Under the pieces are notes generated by a model. The model ran no database searches and was not told the DNA's origin. It worked only from the letters and a program-made list of their open reading frames with translations. 64,000 nt of DNA, from assembly GCF_002156965.1 (NCBI RefSeq), contig NZ_CP021324.1, positions 158,988 to 222,987 on the forward strand, in the 5' to 3' direction. Within the stretch, counting starts at the first letter, position 1. Each line of letters starts with the position of its first letter. The translations under genes and the position numbers were made by a program. This document shows, one piece after another, positions 28,148 to 36,621 of this stretch. Source of the DNA: Candidatus Nitrosomarinus catalina. GTDB taxonomy: Archaea > Thermoproteota > Nitrososphaeria > Nitrososphaerales > Nitrosopumilaceae.

Positions 28148-28162
28148 TTAAGTAATACTTAA
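28148..28162. promoter_or_regulatory. Inverted repeat upstream of threonine synthase
   Basis: TTAAGT-AAT-ACTTAA is a perfect 6-base inverted repeat in the AT-rich 182-base gap, about 41-55 bases before the thrC start. It overlaps the expected core-promoter zone and could be an operator. In DNA this AT-rich a chance palindrome is possible. The rest of 28021-28202 shows nothing else I can support. Confidence 0.3.
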
Positions 28163-28202
28163 TTTAATATTAGGATTTTTTATTATCTAATTAAAGGAAG
28201 AA

Positions 28203-29423
28203 TTGATCTTGACTAGAACTTCACTTCAATGTAGGGAATGTAAAAAGGAGTATGAAACTGCCTTCAAATATGTTTGTGATGACTGTTTTGGTCCATTAGA
28301 TGTAAAGTATGATTTTCCAACTATAACAAAAGATATGTTTGCTAATCGTGAACAAACGTATTGGAGATATTTTGAATTACTCCCAATTGAAAATAAATCA
28401 AATATCGTAAGTATTGATGCTGGAATGACCCCTCTTGTCAAAGCAGAGAATCTTGGAAAAAAATTGGGATTAAATAATTTATACATAAAAAATGATTCTG
28501 TTAATCCGACATTCTCATTTAAAGACAGACCAGCTGGTGTTGCAATTTCAAAAGCAAAAGAACTTGGTTTAACTGCAGTTGGATGTGCATCCACTGGTAA
28601 TTTAGCTTCTGCAACTGCAGCACATGCCGCAAGAGCTGGATTACCATGTCATGTATTTGCACCAAGTAATATTGAAATAGCAAAAATTGCACAGGCATTA
28701 TCCTATGGTGCAAATTACATTGCAGTTGATGGAACTTATGATGATGCAAATAGAATTGCAGCTCAAATCGGTGACAGTAAAGGAATTGGTGTAGTTAACA
28801 TTAACATGCGTTCACATTACGTTGAAGGTTCTAAAACATTTTCATATGAAGTTGCAGAACAACTTGATTGGCAAGTACCTGATCAATTAATTGTACCTGT
28901 AGGAAGTGGTGCAATGCTTAATGCAATTTGTAAAGGATTTGAAGAATTACAAACTGTTTCACTACTTGGGGATGTATCAAATATGCATATGATTGCAGCA
29001 CAACCACATGGCTGTGCACCTATTGTTGATGCCTTTAAGAATAATTCTAAAGAAGTAATTCCAGTTGAAAATCCTGACACTGTTGCTAAGAGTTTAGCAA
29101 TTGGTGATCCTGGAGACGGTAGATATGTTTTGAAAAGACTTCAACAATACAATGGATTTGCAGAAGAATGTAACAATAAAGAAATTTTAGATGCAATACT
29201 TCTTTTGGCTAAAACTGAAGGAATATTTACAGAACCAGCAGGTGGTGTATCTGTTTCAGTATTACAAAAAATGGTTGAACAAGGTAAGATTGATAAAAAT
29301 GACAAAGTAGTTTGCTATGTTACTGGAAATGGTCTGAAAGCAACTGAATCAATTATGGAAATATTGCCTAAACCTACTGTTTATCAGCCAAACATTAAAG
29401 AAATCTCGGCTGTGGTTCAATAA
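28203..29423 (+). CDS. thrC: Threonine synthase
   Basis: The 406-aa PLP enzyme starts at TTG after AAAGGAAGA. An N-terminal zinc ribbon (CREC and CDDC, residues about 9-31) is followed by the PLP lysine in NPTFSFKDRPAG near 106, CASTGNLASATAAHAARAG near 128, and VPVGSGAML near 234. It converts O-phosphohomoserine to threonine. The zinc ribbon is usual for this archaeal subgroup. The next gene starts one base after the stop. Confidence 0.93.
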   Translation: MILTRTSLQCRECKKEYETAFKYVCDDCFGPLDVKYDFPTITKDMFANREQTYWRYFELLPIENKSNIVSIDAGMTPLVKAENLGKKLGLNNLYIKNDSVNPTFSFKDRPAGVAISKAKELGLTAVGCASTGNLASATAAHAARAGLPCHVFAPSNIEIAKIAQALSYGANYIAVDGTYDDANRIAAQIGDSKGIGVVNINMRSHYVEGSKTFSYEVAEQLDWQVPDQLIVPVGSGAMLNAICKGFEELQTVSLLGDVSNMHMIAAQPHGCAPIVDAFKNNSKEVIPVENPDTVAKSLAIGDPGDGRYVLKRLQQYNGFAEECNNKEILDAILLLAKTEGIFTEPAGGVSVSVLQKMVEQGKIDKNDKVVCYVTGNGLKATESIMEILPKPTVYQPNIKEISAVVQ

Positions 29424-29424
29424 T

Positions 29425-30747
29425 ATGGCAAATATCACATTTACAATTCCTTCAGTTCTAAATGCTGGTGGCGGCGAGAAAAAAACTGAAATCTCAGCAG
29501 ATTCTCTACAGGATGCTTTTATCAAAATATCAGAAATTCAAGGTGATGATTTTAAGCGCAGAGTACTAGAGGCTGATAACACACCACGCTCTTTGATTAA
29601 TATCTACATTAATGGAAAAAATGCAAAATTTGCTAGTGGAATGGAAACTCCGTTAAATGATGGTGATGAAGTCTATATTTTACCTGCAGTTGCTGGCGGT
29701 TCTGAGGATTTATCTTCAAAAGAACTGGATCGATACTCTCGTCAAGTAATGCTTGAAGAAATTGGTTTTAACGGTCAACTAAAATTAAAAAATTCTAAAG
29801 TTTGTGTTGTGGGAACTGGTGGATTAGGACATCCAATAATTACAAGATTGACTGCAATGGGAGTCGGTACATTAAGAATTGTTGATAGAGATGTTATTGA
29901 ATTATCTAATTTACATAGACAAACATTGTTTGATGAAGATGATGTCGGACAAGTAAAAGTTGAAGCAGCTGCAAAAAAATTAAAAAAATTAAATTCTGAA
30001 TGTAACATCGAAGCACTAACAGTTTCAGTAAATGATTACACTGCACTTGAAGTTGTTGAAGGCTGTGATGTTGTAATTGATGCACTTGATTCAGTAAATG
30101 CACGTTATGCATTAAACAAAGCTTGTGTTAAATTTGGAATTCCTTTTGTAACTGGAGCTGCAGTTGGAACATCAGGACAAGCATTTACAATTTTACCAAA
30201 AGAATCTGCATGTTACTATTGCATGTTTCCTGCACTTGATGAAGAGACAATGCCAACTTGTAGTATTGAAGGTGTACATCCATCAATACTTTCCATCATG
30301 GGTGGAATAGAAGTTGCAGAAGCTGTCAAAGTAATTACAGGAAAAAAACCAAATCTATCAAACAGAATTTTACATATTGATTTAGAAAATTTAGATTTTA
30401 ACAGCACAAGAACTTTTAGAGCTGATGAATGTCCCATTTGTGGAACTGGAAAATTAGAAGTTGTTGAAAAACAAGAATTAATTTTAGAAGAATTATGTGG
30501 ACGAAACAGAGGAAAGAGAACTTACTCTATCACTCCAACTGAAACTTTTGATTTGGATTCTGCAAGTGTTTCAGCTGTTGCAAAAGAAAAAGGATTCTTA
30601 GTTGAAAATTTAGGTGACTTGGGCTTATCTATGAGAACAAATGAATTATCTGTTAATTTTATGAAAAGGGGATCTGCAGTTGTTGTTGGATCAAAAGATG
30701 AATCTGATGCAATTACTCTGTACAAGACTCTATTATCAAAAAATTAG
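29425..30747 (+). CDS. Ubiquitin-like (MoaD/ThiS) domain fused to E1-like MoeB/ThiF enzyme
   Basis: The 440-aa protein joins two normally separate partners. Residues 1-92 are a MoaD-type beta-grasp domain ending EVYILPAVAGG, with the diglycine at 91-92. Residues about 97-350 are an E1 adenylase with GTGGLGHPII (ATP loop), DRDVIELSNLHRQ, the Cys in TMPTCSIEGV, and zinc pairs CYYC and CPIC. A C-terminal domain of about 90 residues follows. The E1 adenylates the C-terminal Gly of small carriers for sulfur transfer or protein conjugation. An internal diglycine needs cleavage or acts differently. Confidence 0.85.
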   Translation: MANITFTIPSVLNAGGGEKKTEISADSLQDAFIKISEIQGDDFKRRVLEADNTPRSLINIYINGKNAKFASGMETPLNDGDEVYILPAVAGGSEDLSSKELDRYSRQVMLEEIGFNGQLKLKNSKVCVVGTGGLGHPIITRLTAMGVGTLRIVDRDVIELSNLHRQTLFDEDDVGQVKVEAAAKKLKKLNSECNIEALTVSVNDYTALEVVEGCDVVIDALDSVNARYALNKACVKFGIPFVTGAAVGTSGQAFTILPKESACYYCMFPALDEETMPTCSIEGVHPSILSIMGGIEVAEAVKVITGKKPNLSNRILHIDLENLDFNSTRTFRADECPICGTGKLEVVEKQELILEELCGRNRGKRTYSITPTETFDLDSASVSAVAKEKGFLVENLGDLGLSMRTNELSVNFMKRGSAVVVGSKDESDAITLYKTLLSKN

Positions 30748-30831
30748 GCTGTAAATATTTCATAAATACTTAGTAAATCTTATAAAATATTGTTATATGA
30801 TCTAAATATTCTTATGAATTATAATAAATTG

Positions 30832-30930
30832 GGACAAATTATATGGAAATTATAAAAAATCTAAAAAATAGATGAAATAATCACAAAAAACAGTCAATTT
30901 GTGGACAAATCGTCCATTAGCCTTAAATAC
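30832..30930 (+). promoter_or_regulatory. S-layer promoter with repeated GGACAAAT boxes and inverted repeat
   Basis: GGACAAAT occurs at 30832-30839 and again at 30903-30910. The second copy lies inside the inverted repeat TGGAC-AAATC-GTCCA (30902-30916). Directly after it comes the TATA-like CCTTAAATAC (30921-30930), about 27-36 bases before the S-layer ATG, so the leader is very short. The boxes are candidate activator or repressor sites, by position only. Confidence 0.45.
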
Positions 30931-30956
30931 AAATTTTTTCGAAAAATATCAATAAC

Positions 30957-33900
30957 ATGAATAACGAAATAGGACGTAAATTAACTAGTCTTACGCTAAT
31001 GACAATAATGTTAGCCGGTGGTATGACCATTGCAGCACCTTCAATGATGCCGCAAGCAGCAGCCGCAGGTGCATTATATGTCTCCGCAGAAAACGCAATG
31101 TTCAACAACACCTTCGGTGGTGCACAAATCATTGAAGTTGTAGTATTTAGTGGACAAGATGAAACAGATGAAGAACAAGGTGAGCCAGTCGTTAAAGTAG
31201 ATGAAAATCTACTTAGAATGGCTCAAGGTGTTGACGGCAACTGGTACGGTTACTTCGGTGATTCCACCGCAGTAGCTGCAGCAGATACCGCAACAAACAA
31301 CTTGGACTTTGGTATCGATGATGTTCCATTACAACTTGGAGCTAACGATGCAGCCTTTGAATCCGTTAACATATATCTTAACGCAACAACAGGTGTCATC
31401 ACAAACCCACCAGTACTATCTAACTTCAATAACACAATCGCAAAACAATCACTTCCAGATGTTGGCGGTGCTACTGCAGCTCAATTAGTTGATGCAGCAT
31501 ATAGTATCGGTCAAATTGGATTGGTTGATTCTGCAGGTTGGAAAAACACCTTACCTGATAATGGTACCGATGAATCTCAATGGCCTATGATCCAATTGTA
31601 TGACTTTACAAGTGGTGATTATACCTTTGATGTTGTTTATGAACAAGCCGGAACAGATGAGAGAGTTACATTAACTCACGATTCTTCCGATTTAGATGAT
31701 TATGCAAGTTTGACATTAGATAGAAGCGCAGCCTCACAAGGTTCCGATGTCCATCTAACAATTACTGATAACCAACTAAACATCGACCCAACTGCTGAAG
31801 ATATTATTATCTTCAAAGTAACAGCAGGTTCTGAAAGTGTATCATTCACTGACAGAGATGCCACTGCTACTTACAGAGCCTACGATAACTACTTCGATGA
31901 CAATGGAAAATTAATCATTGATTACGATGCTAACAGTGTCGGAACCAATGTACTCGTTAACGACGCAACTTTAGATGATGCAACAGCTGACGCTAACTTA
32001 GTATTCTATGAATACGGTGAGAACAGTGGTATCTTCTTAAATACCGACGATAACGATGATTCAAACCTTGACATCGCAAGCTATGCTAAAAGAGGCACTA
32101 CTGCTATGTTTGATTACAACGATTCAGCACAATCTTTGATTGTTGCACAAGACTTCGGTGTAATTGAAATGGATGCAGCATCTGTTGGTGACGAATGGAA
32201 TTCCGGTGAAGCTTTGACAGTTACACTTATTGATCAAGATCTCAACAAGAACACTCTTGTTGATGAAGATATAGTTCTAAGTGGTAATACAACAAGAACA
32301 CATTTAGTTCCATCCTTACAAATTGGTAGTCCGCTATCAATTACAGCAAGTGGTGATAATATTGAAGCTGTTTCCTCATTCAGTAAAATTGCATATTATA
32401 CTAATGCAACTATTCCTGAAACAGCAGGAAACGGAGTCAACTTTACTATCTACACTGGTTACACAGGAACAGAACTAAATGCTATTGATACTGTAAACAC
32501 ATACTTCTCATGGGACTTTTCATCTTTCGCTAACAGTACAAACCCTGTTACCGGAGTATGTTTAGCCAATGCAACTCCTGATTACATTGCATGTTCATCA
32601 GCACCAGAAGCAACCTTACTAGGTACTACTGATAATGGTGACGATGCAAAAGGTATCGTGGAGATTACACAACCATATGGAAGTACTGGTGAATTAACAG
32701 TACATGTACAAATGACACAAAACCACGGTGGTGATGAAGCAAGTTTCCCAATGGTCTCTTTGCCAGTCGTCGCTGATGTTTTCTCATTTGGTTCTGACGG
32801 TACCAATAACGCAATCTACAGACTCCTCTTAGAGGAAACTGATGATAATACAGCAACATTTAGCGGTACAATTGAATACACTATGTTGACACAAATCAAC
32901 GTTAATAGTGATACATTGTACTCAGGCCTTGAAGTCATTGATCAAGATATCGACGTAATTGTCGAACAAGACATGACTGACGAGGATTCACTTAGAGTCA
33001 ATTACCTTGACCTAGGTGCAGATGGTGTTAGTACTCAAATTGCAGATCAAGTAGAAGCTCCAACACACAGTGGTGTAGTTTCATTTGATCTTGACAATTA
33101 CAAGATTGGTGATACTGTTGTTGTAACCTTAGACGATCAAGATATGAATGAAGATTCTGAACTAATTGACGTCTACACTACCCAGGCAACTGGTGATGTA
33201 GTCGGTTCCGGTACCTCCTTGGCAACCGGTTTAGTTCTCGATATTACTTATGACGATGAAACATGGGTCGACAACGTTGAAGGTAACTGCAATGCTGCAG
33301 TAACTGGTGACGATGGTCTCCATGCAACAGGCTTTACATTGTTAGAGACTGCTGCTGATTCTGGTATCTTTACCGGTAGCTTCCAAGTCCCAACCAATTA
33401 TTGTAGCCAAGCTAGCGATAGCGTAATTACAGTAACTGGTACAGACATTGAAGTCAACTATCAAGATTTCAGAAACTCATCTGGTGAATCTACAGAAGTA
33501 GGAGATGGTGCAAGCATTAATGCAAACACCGGTTCTGTTGCTTTTGATAGAACAGTCTACCCAGTTCCATACGGTTCTGTTACAGGAGCACAATTCCTTG
33601 AACACGCAACTGCAGGTACTGCTGACTTAGCACAAGGTGATGTCACTGTACACGTTAGAGTAACCGATGCTGACTACAACGTATCAGCAATGGGTGAAGA
33701 TACTATCAGTGATACTACTGTCGTACTTAAAATCGAAAGAGGATCTAATTCTACTACCTTAGCAACAATTGGTAACGGTGCAAATCCAATCACCGAAGTT
33801 TCACCAGATTCTGGTGTCTTCGAGTATGATCAGACTGTAACATTTACTGACGGACCAACAAATTCATGTCCATCAGTATTCACCGGATTATCAAGTGGTA

Positions 33901-35534
33901 ACGGATGTATCTTACAAGGTGATATTATCACTGCAACATACACCGACCAAAACGATGCTTCAGGTAAATCACAAACTGTAACTGACTCTGCTACTTTTGA
34001 CCTTAGAAACGGTGTATTACAATCCGACAAATCTGTCTACTTAATTGGTTCAGATATGATCTTAACCTTAATTGAGCCAGACTTTGACCTCGATAATGAT
34101 GCAGCAAACTCTGCTCCACTTAACTTGATTGAGTGGGACAGTGATGCCGCAACTACTACCTTAAATGGTAACGAATCTGGTGGCGATAGCACTGCTAACG
34201 CAGCTGCATTCGATCCAGAGCCTTCTGAACTCCGAGAAACAGGTGACTCTACTGGAATCTTCCAAGTAGTCATTGAAATCCCAGAGACATTAAGTTCTGA
34301 GAAACTAGATAGAGGTGAAATGGTCGAATTAGAATATACTGATTGGGGTCCAGCCGGAGCTGACTATGTTGGACAAGAGGATGAGGATATAGGTTTAGTT
34401 ATCTATACTTCTAACTTTGGTGCAACAATAGAACTCGATCAAAAAGTATACACATGGACTGACAAAGTCTACATCACAATTGTCGCCCCTGACCATAACA
34501 TGGACAGCGGTTTAGTTGACGAAATTGGTAACACTAGTGACGACCCAATAAAGGTCTCAACTAGAGGTAACGAATTAGATCAATACAAACTCGTTGAATC
34601 AGGAGCTGACACTGGTATCTTTATCGGTGAGGTAACACTCGCAGGTATGACACACGATGCAGATGGTGACGGTTCAAATGATATTGATAGCACTCCTACC
34701 GCCTTAACGACCGGTTCCGGTCCAACAGAAGGTAAGATTGCAACAACTGATAACGACGGACTTACTGTCTCCTTTGAATTCTCAGAGGATGAAACAGTTG
34801 TAGGTTCAGCACTTATCAGATGGAATATCGGTGAAGTACAATGGCTCGAGGCCAGCTATCCAGCAAGCGGAACAGGTGTTGTAAGAGTAATTGACGCAGA
34901 TATGAACTTAAACCCAGAGGCAATCGACAACTTTGAAGTTGACGCTTGGTCTGACTCCGACGCCGGAGGTATTGACCTTACCGTAACTGAAACTAATGAG
35001 GCAACTGGAATTTTCGAGGGTACAGTATTCTTTACTACTACCAACGATTCTTCCGGTCATAGACTCAGAGTAGCAGAAGGTGACACGATCACCGCAGAAT
35101 ACGAGGACAATACATTACCTGATCCATATACTACTGCAGATGAACTTGATATCACAGCCACATCACTAATCGGTACTGTTGTACCACCTCTCGAGAGAGC
35201 ACCAGCTGCTAACTTGAGAACTGTTGATGCATTCGGTAACAGCTTAAACGCTGTTAGCGTTGACCAACAAGTACAACTAACTGCTGACTTAGCAAATGGT
35301 CAAGATAGAGAGCAATCATTCGCATACTTAGTACAAGTTCAGGATGGTGACGGTGTAACAGTCTCACTCGCATGGATTACAGGTTCACTATCTAGTGGTC
35401 AATCATTCAGCCCTGCATTATCATGGATTCCAGCCGATAGCGGTAGCTACACAGCAACTGCATTCGTATGGGAATCAGTAGATAATCCAACGGCATTATC
35501 ACCACCAGTTAGTACAACAATAAGTGTACAGTAA
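30957..35534 (+). CDS. Major S-layer protein
   Basis: The 1525-aa secreted protein has an n-region MNNEIGRKL, a hydrophobic core and a likely cleavage after the Ala run near residue 36. The mature chain is acidic, Thr/Asp/Gly-rich and built of repeated Ig-like units with recurring phrases such as DTVVVTLDDQDMNEDSE, TDADYNVSA, APDHNMDSG and DSGIF/DTGIF. This matches the giant S-layer protein of Nitrosopumilus-type archaea, which forms the lattice around the cell. There is no C-terminal TM. Codons favour C endings (GAC, AAC, TTC), unlike neighbours, as expected for a very abundant protein. Confidence 0.88.
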   Translation: MNNEIGRKLTSLTLMTIMLAGGMTIAAPSMMPQAAAAGALYVSAENAMFNNTFGGAQIIEVVVFSGQDETDEEQGEPVVKVDENLLRMAQGVDGNWYGYFGDSTAVAAADTATNNLDFGIDDVPLQLGANDAAFESVNIYLNATTGVITNPPVLSNFNNTIAKQSLPDVGGATAAQLVDAAYSIGQIGLVDSAGWKNTLPDNGTDESQWPMIQLYDFTSGDYTFDVVYEQAGTDERVTLTHDSSDLDDYASLTLDRSAASQGSDVHLTITDNQLNIDPTAEDIIIFKVTAGSESVSFTDRDATATYRAYDNYFDDNGKLIIDYDANSVGTNVLVNDATLDDATADANLVFYEYGENSGIFLNTDDNDDSNLDIASYAKRGTTAMFDYNDSAQSLIVAQDFGVIEMDAASVGDEWNSGEALTVTLIDQDLNKNTLVDEDIVLSGNTTRTHLVPSLQIGSPLSITASGDNIEAVSSFSKIAYYTNATIPETAGNGVNFTIYTGYTGTELNAIDTVNTYFSWDFSSFANSTNPVTGVCLANATPDYIACSSAPEATLLGTTDNGDDAKGIVEITQPYGSTGELTVHVQMTQNHGGDEASFPMVSLPVVADVFSFGSDGTNNAIYRLLLEETDDNTATFSGTIEYTMLTQINVNSDTLYSGLEVIDQDIDVIVEQDMTDEDSLRVNYLDLGADGVSTQIADQVEAPTHSGVVSFDLDNYKIGDTVVVTLDDQDMNEDSELIDVYTTQATGDVVGSGTSLATGLVLDITYDDETWVDNVEGNCNAAVTGDDGLHATGFTLLETAADSGIFTGSFQVPTNYCSQASDSVITVTGTDIEVNYQDFRNSSGESTEVGDGASINANTGSVAFDRTVYPVPYGSVTGAQFLEHATAGTADLAQGDVTVHVRVTDADYNVSAMGEDTISDTTVVLKIERGSNSTTLATIGNGANPITEVSPDSGVFEYDQTVTFTDGPTNSCPSVFTGLSSGNGCILQGDIITATYTDQNDASGKSQTVTDSATFDLRNGVLQSDKSVYLIGSDMILTLIEPDFDLDNDAANSAPLNLIEWDSDAATTTLNGNESGGDSTANAAAFDPEPSELRETGDSTGIFQVVIEIPETLSSEKLDRGEMVELEYTDWGPAGADYVGQEDEDIGLVIYTSNFGATIELDQKVYTWTDKVYITIVAPDHNMDSGLVDEIGNTSDDPIKVSTRGNELDQYKLVESGADTGIFIGEVTLAGMTHDADGDGSNDIDSTPTALTTGSGPTEGKIATTDNDGLTVSFEFSEDETVVGSALIRWNIGEVQWLEASYPASGTGVVRVIDADMNLNPEAIDNFEVDAWSDSDAGGIDLTVTETNEATGIFEGTVFFTTTNDSSGHRLRVAEGDTITAEYEDNTLPDPYTTADELDITATSLIGTVVPPLERAPAANLRTVDAFGNSLNAVSVDQQVQLTADLANGQDREQSFAYLVQVQDGDGVTVSLAWITGSLSSGQSFSPALSWIPADSGSYTATAFVWESVDNPTALSPPVSTTISVQ

Positions 35535-35550
35535 GAATAACTAGTTCTAA

Positions 35551-35571
35551 TTTTCCTTTTTTTCTTTTTTT
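35551..35571 (+). terminator. Poly-T terminator after S-layer gene
   Basis: A long T-tract (CCTTTTTTTCTTTTTTT) begins about 17 bases after the S-layer stop. Archaeal RNA polymerase stops at such oligo-T runs without needing a hairpin. It would separate the very strong S-layer transcript from the protease genes. Confidence 0.6.
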
Positions 35572-35644
35572 AAATATCTCTCAACTAAGGTCATGCACAA
35601 TTTTTCAAAAGTAATATCTAGGAGTAGATTAGAAATAAATTAAA

Positions 35645-36613
35645 TTGAATTACTTTGTTTTACTTTCTTTTCTTTTGATATTTCTATTAATTCCAATTCA
35701 GGATTCTTTCTCAGAGTTAGAAATTTCTACAAATAGTAAAGTCTATTCTCCTGATCATACTTTACAAGTTTACGGAAATGGATTAGCAGAAGAAAATTTA
35801 ATTTTAAGACTTTTTGCACCAGATGAATCTATTACTAAATTTGAACAAATACAAACAAACTCTGATGGTAGTTTTAATCATCAATTGTTAACTTGGCCTG
35901 AACCTTCATCTATTGTTCCATATGGAACTTATGTAGTCGAAGTATTAAGTACAGAACAAAATGGTTTATCCAAAAAAATTGAAATTACATTTTCATCAAC
36001 AACAGAATTAGTTTCAGTTGCAATAGAAAGACAAATTGATACTGTTGTATTTGCACCTGATACTGGTGCAATTAACCAATCATTTCGTGTATTTATTCAA
36101 ACAACTCGTGATGGACTAAATATAGGAAATGACCCAATTGAACTTCTTGAAAATTCTCAACTGCATTTGCCTGATGGTTCATCATTATCTTTAAAAGATT
36201 ATTTTAGGACATTATATGCTGGAGTTTATTATTTTGATTACACTCCAAGACAAGAAGGAACTCATGTTTTTCAAATTTCTGTTTTTAATGAGGGAATTTC
36301 CTCAAAAGGTTTTGGAGCAACTCATGTCTTGAGTCAAAATCTTGGTGGAATCAACAAACAAATCAGTAAACTCAATTCTATTTTGGATGAAACTTCTACT
36401 GAATTAAATATTTTAAAATCTGAAATTTCAGGATTTGATGATACTTTGTCTTCAGCAAGTACAAACATCAATGACAGTACTGATAATATTTCAGAATCTG
36501 TCAATTCTATTGAAGAAGCATCATCTCAATTAAATTCCTTATTATTTCCAATTATAGCTTCTATAGGAATAATAGTTGCATTACAAATTACAATTATTGC
36601 AAGACGAAGATAG
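35645..36613 (+). CDS. Surface protein with C-terminal coiled coil and TM anchor
   Basis: The 322-aa product starts at TTG with a signal peptide (FVLLSFLLIFLLIPI, cleavage near residue 23). It has two beta-rich domains (about 25-220) with a YSPDHTLQVYGNG motif seen in archaeal Ig-like surface domains. A helical Ser/Asn-rich coiled coil follows (about 235-295, LNSILDETSTELNILKSEI), then a C-terminal TM (298-318) ending ARRR. The layout suggests a stalk projecting from the membrane under the S-layer. It is eight bases before the protease gene, so the pair is probably co-expressed. Confidence 0.7.
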   Translation: MNYFVLLSFLLIFLLIPIQDSFSELEISTNSKVYSPDHTLQVYGNGLAEENLILRLFAPDESITKFEQIQTNSDGSFNHQLLTWPEPSSIVPYGTYVVEVLSTEQNGLSKKIEITFSSTTELVSVAIERQIDTVVFAPDTGAINQSFRVFIQTTRDGLNIGNDPIELLENSQLHLPDGSSLSLKDYFRTLYAGVYYFDYTPRQEGTHVFQISVFNEGISSKGFGATHVLSQNLGGINKQISKLNSILDETSTELNILKSEISGFDDTLSSASTNINDSTDNISESVNSIEEASSQLNSLLFPIIASIGIIVALQITIIARRR

Positions 36614-36621
36614 TTTGAATT

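Noticed and set aside
28519-28749. Minus-strand open frame inside thrC with a His/Gln/Leu-rich translation
   Set aside because: It is an antisense shadow of a well-conserved gene; composition is typical of reading AT-rich codons backwards and no domain is visible. The same holds for 5032-5262, 29906-30112 and 40754-41023.
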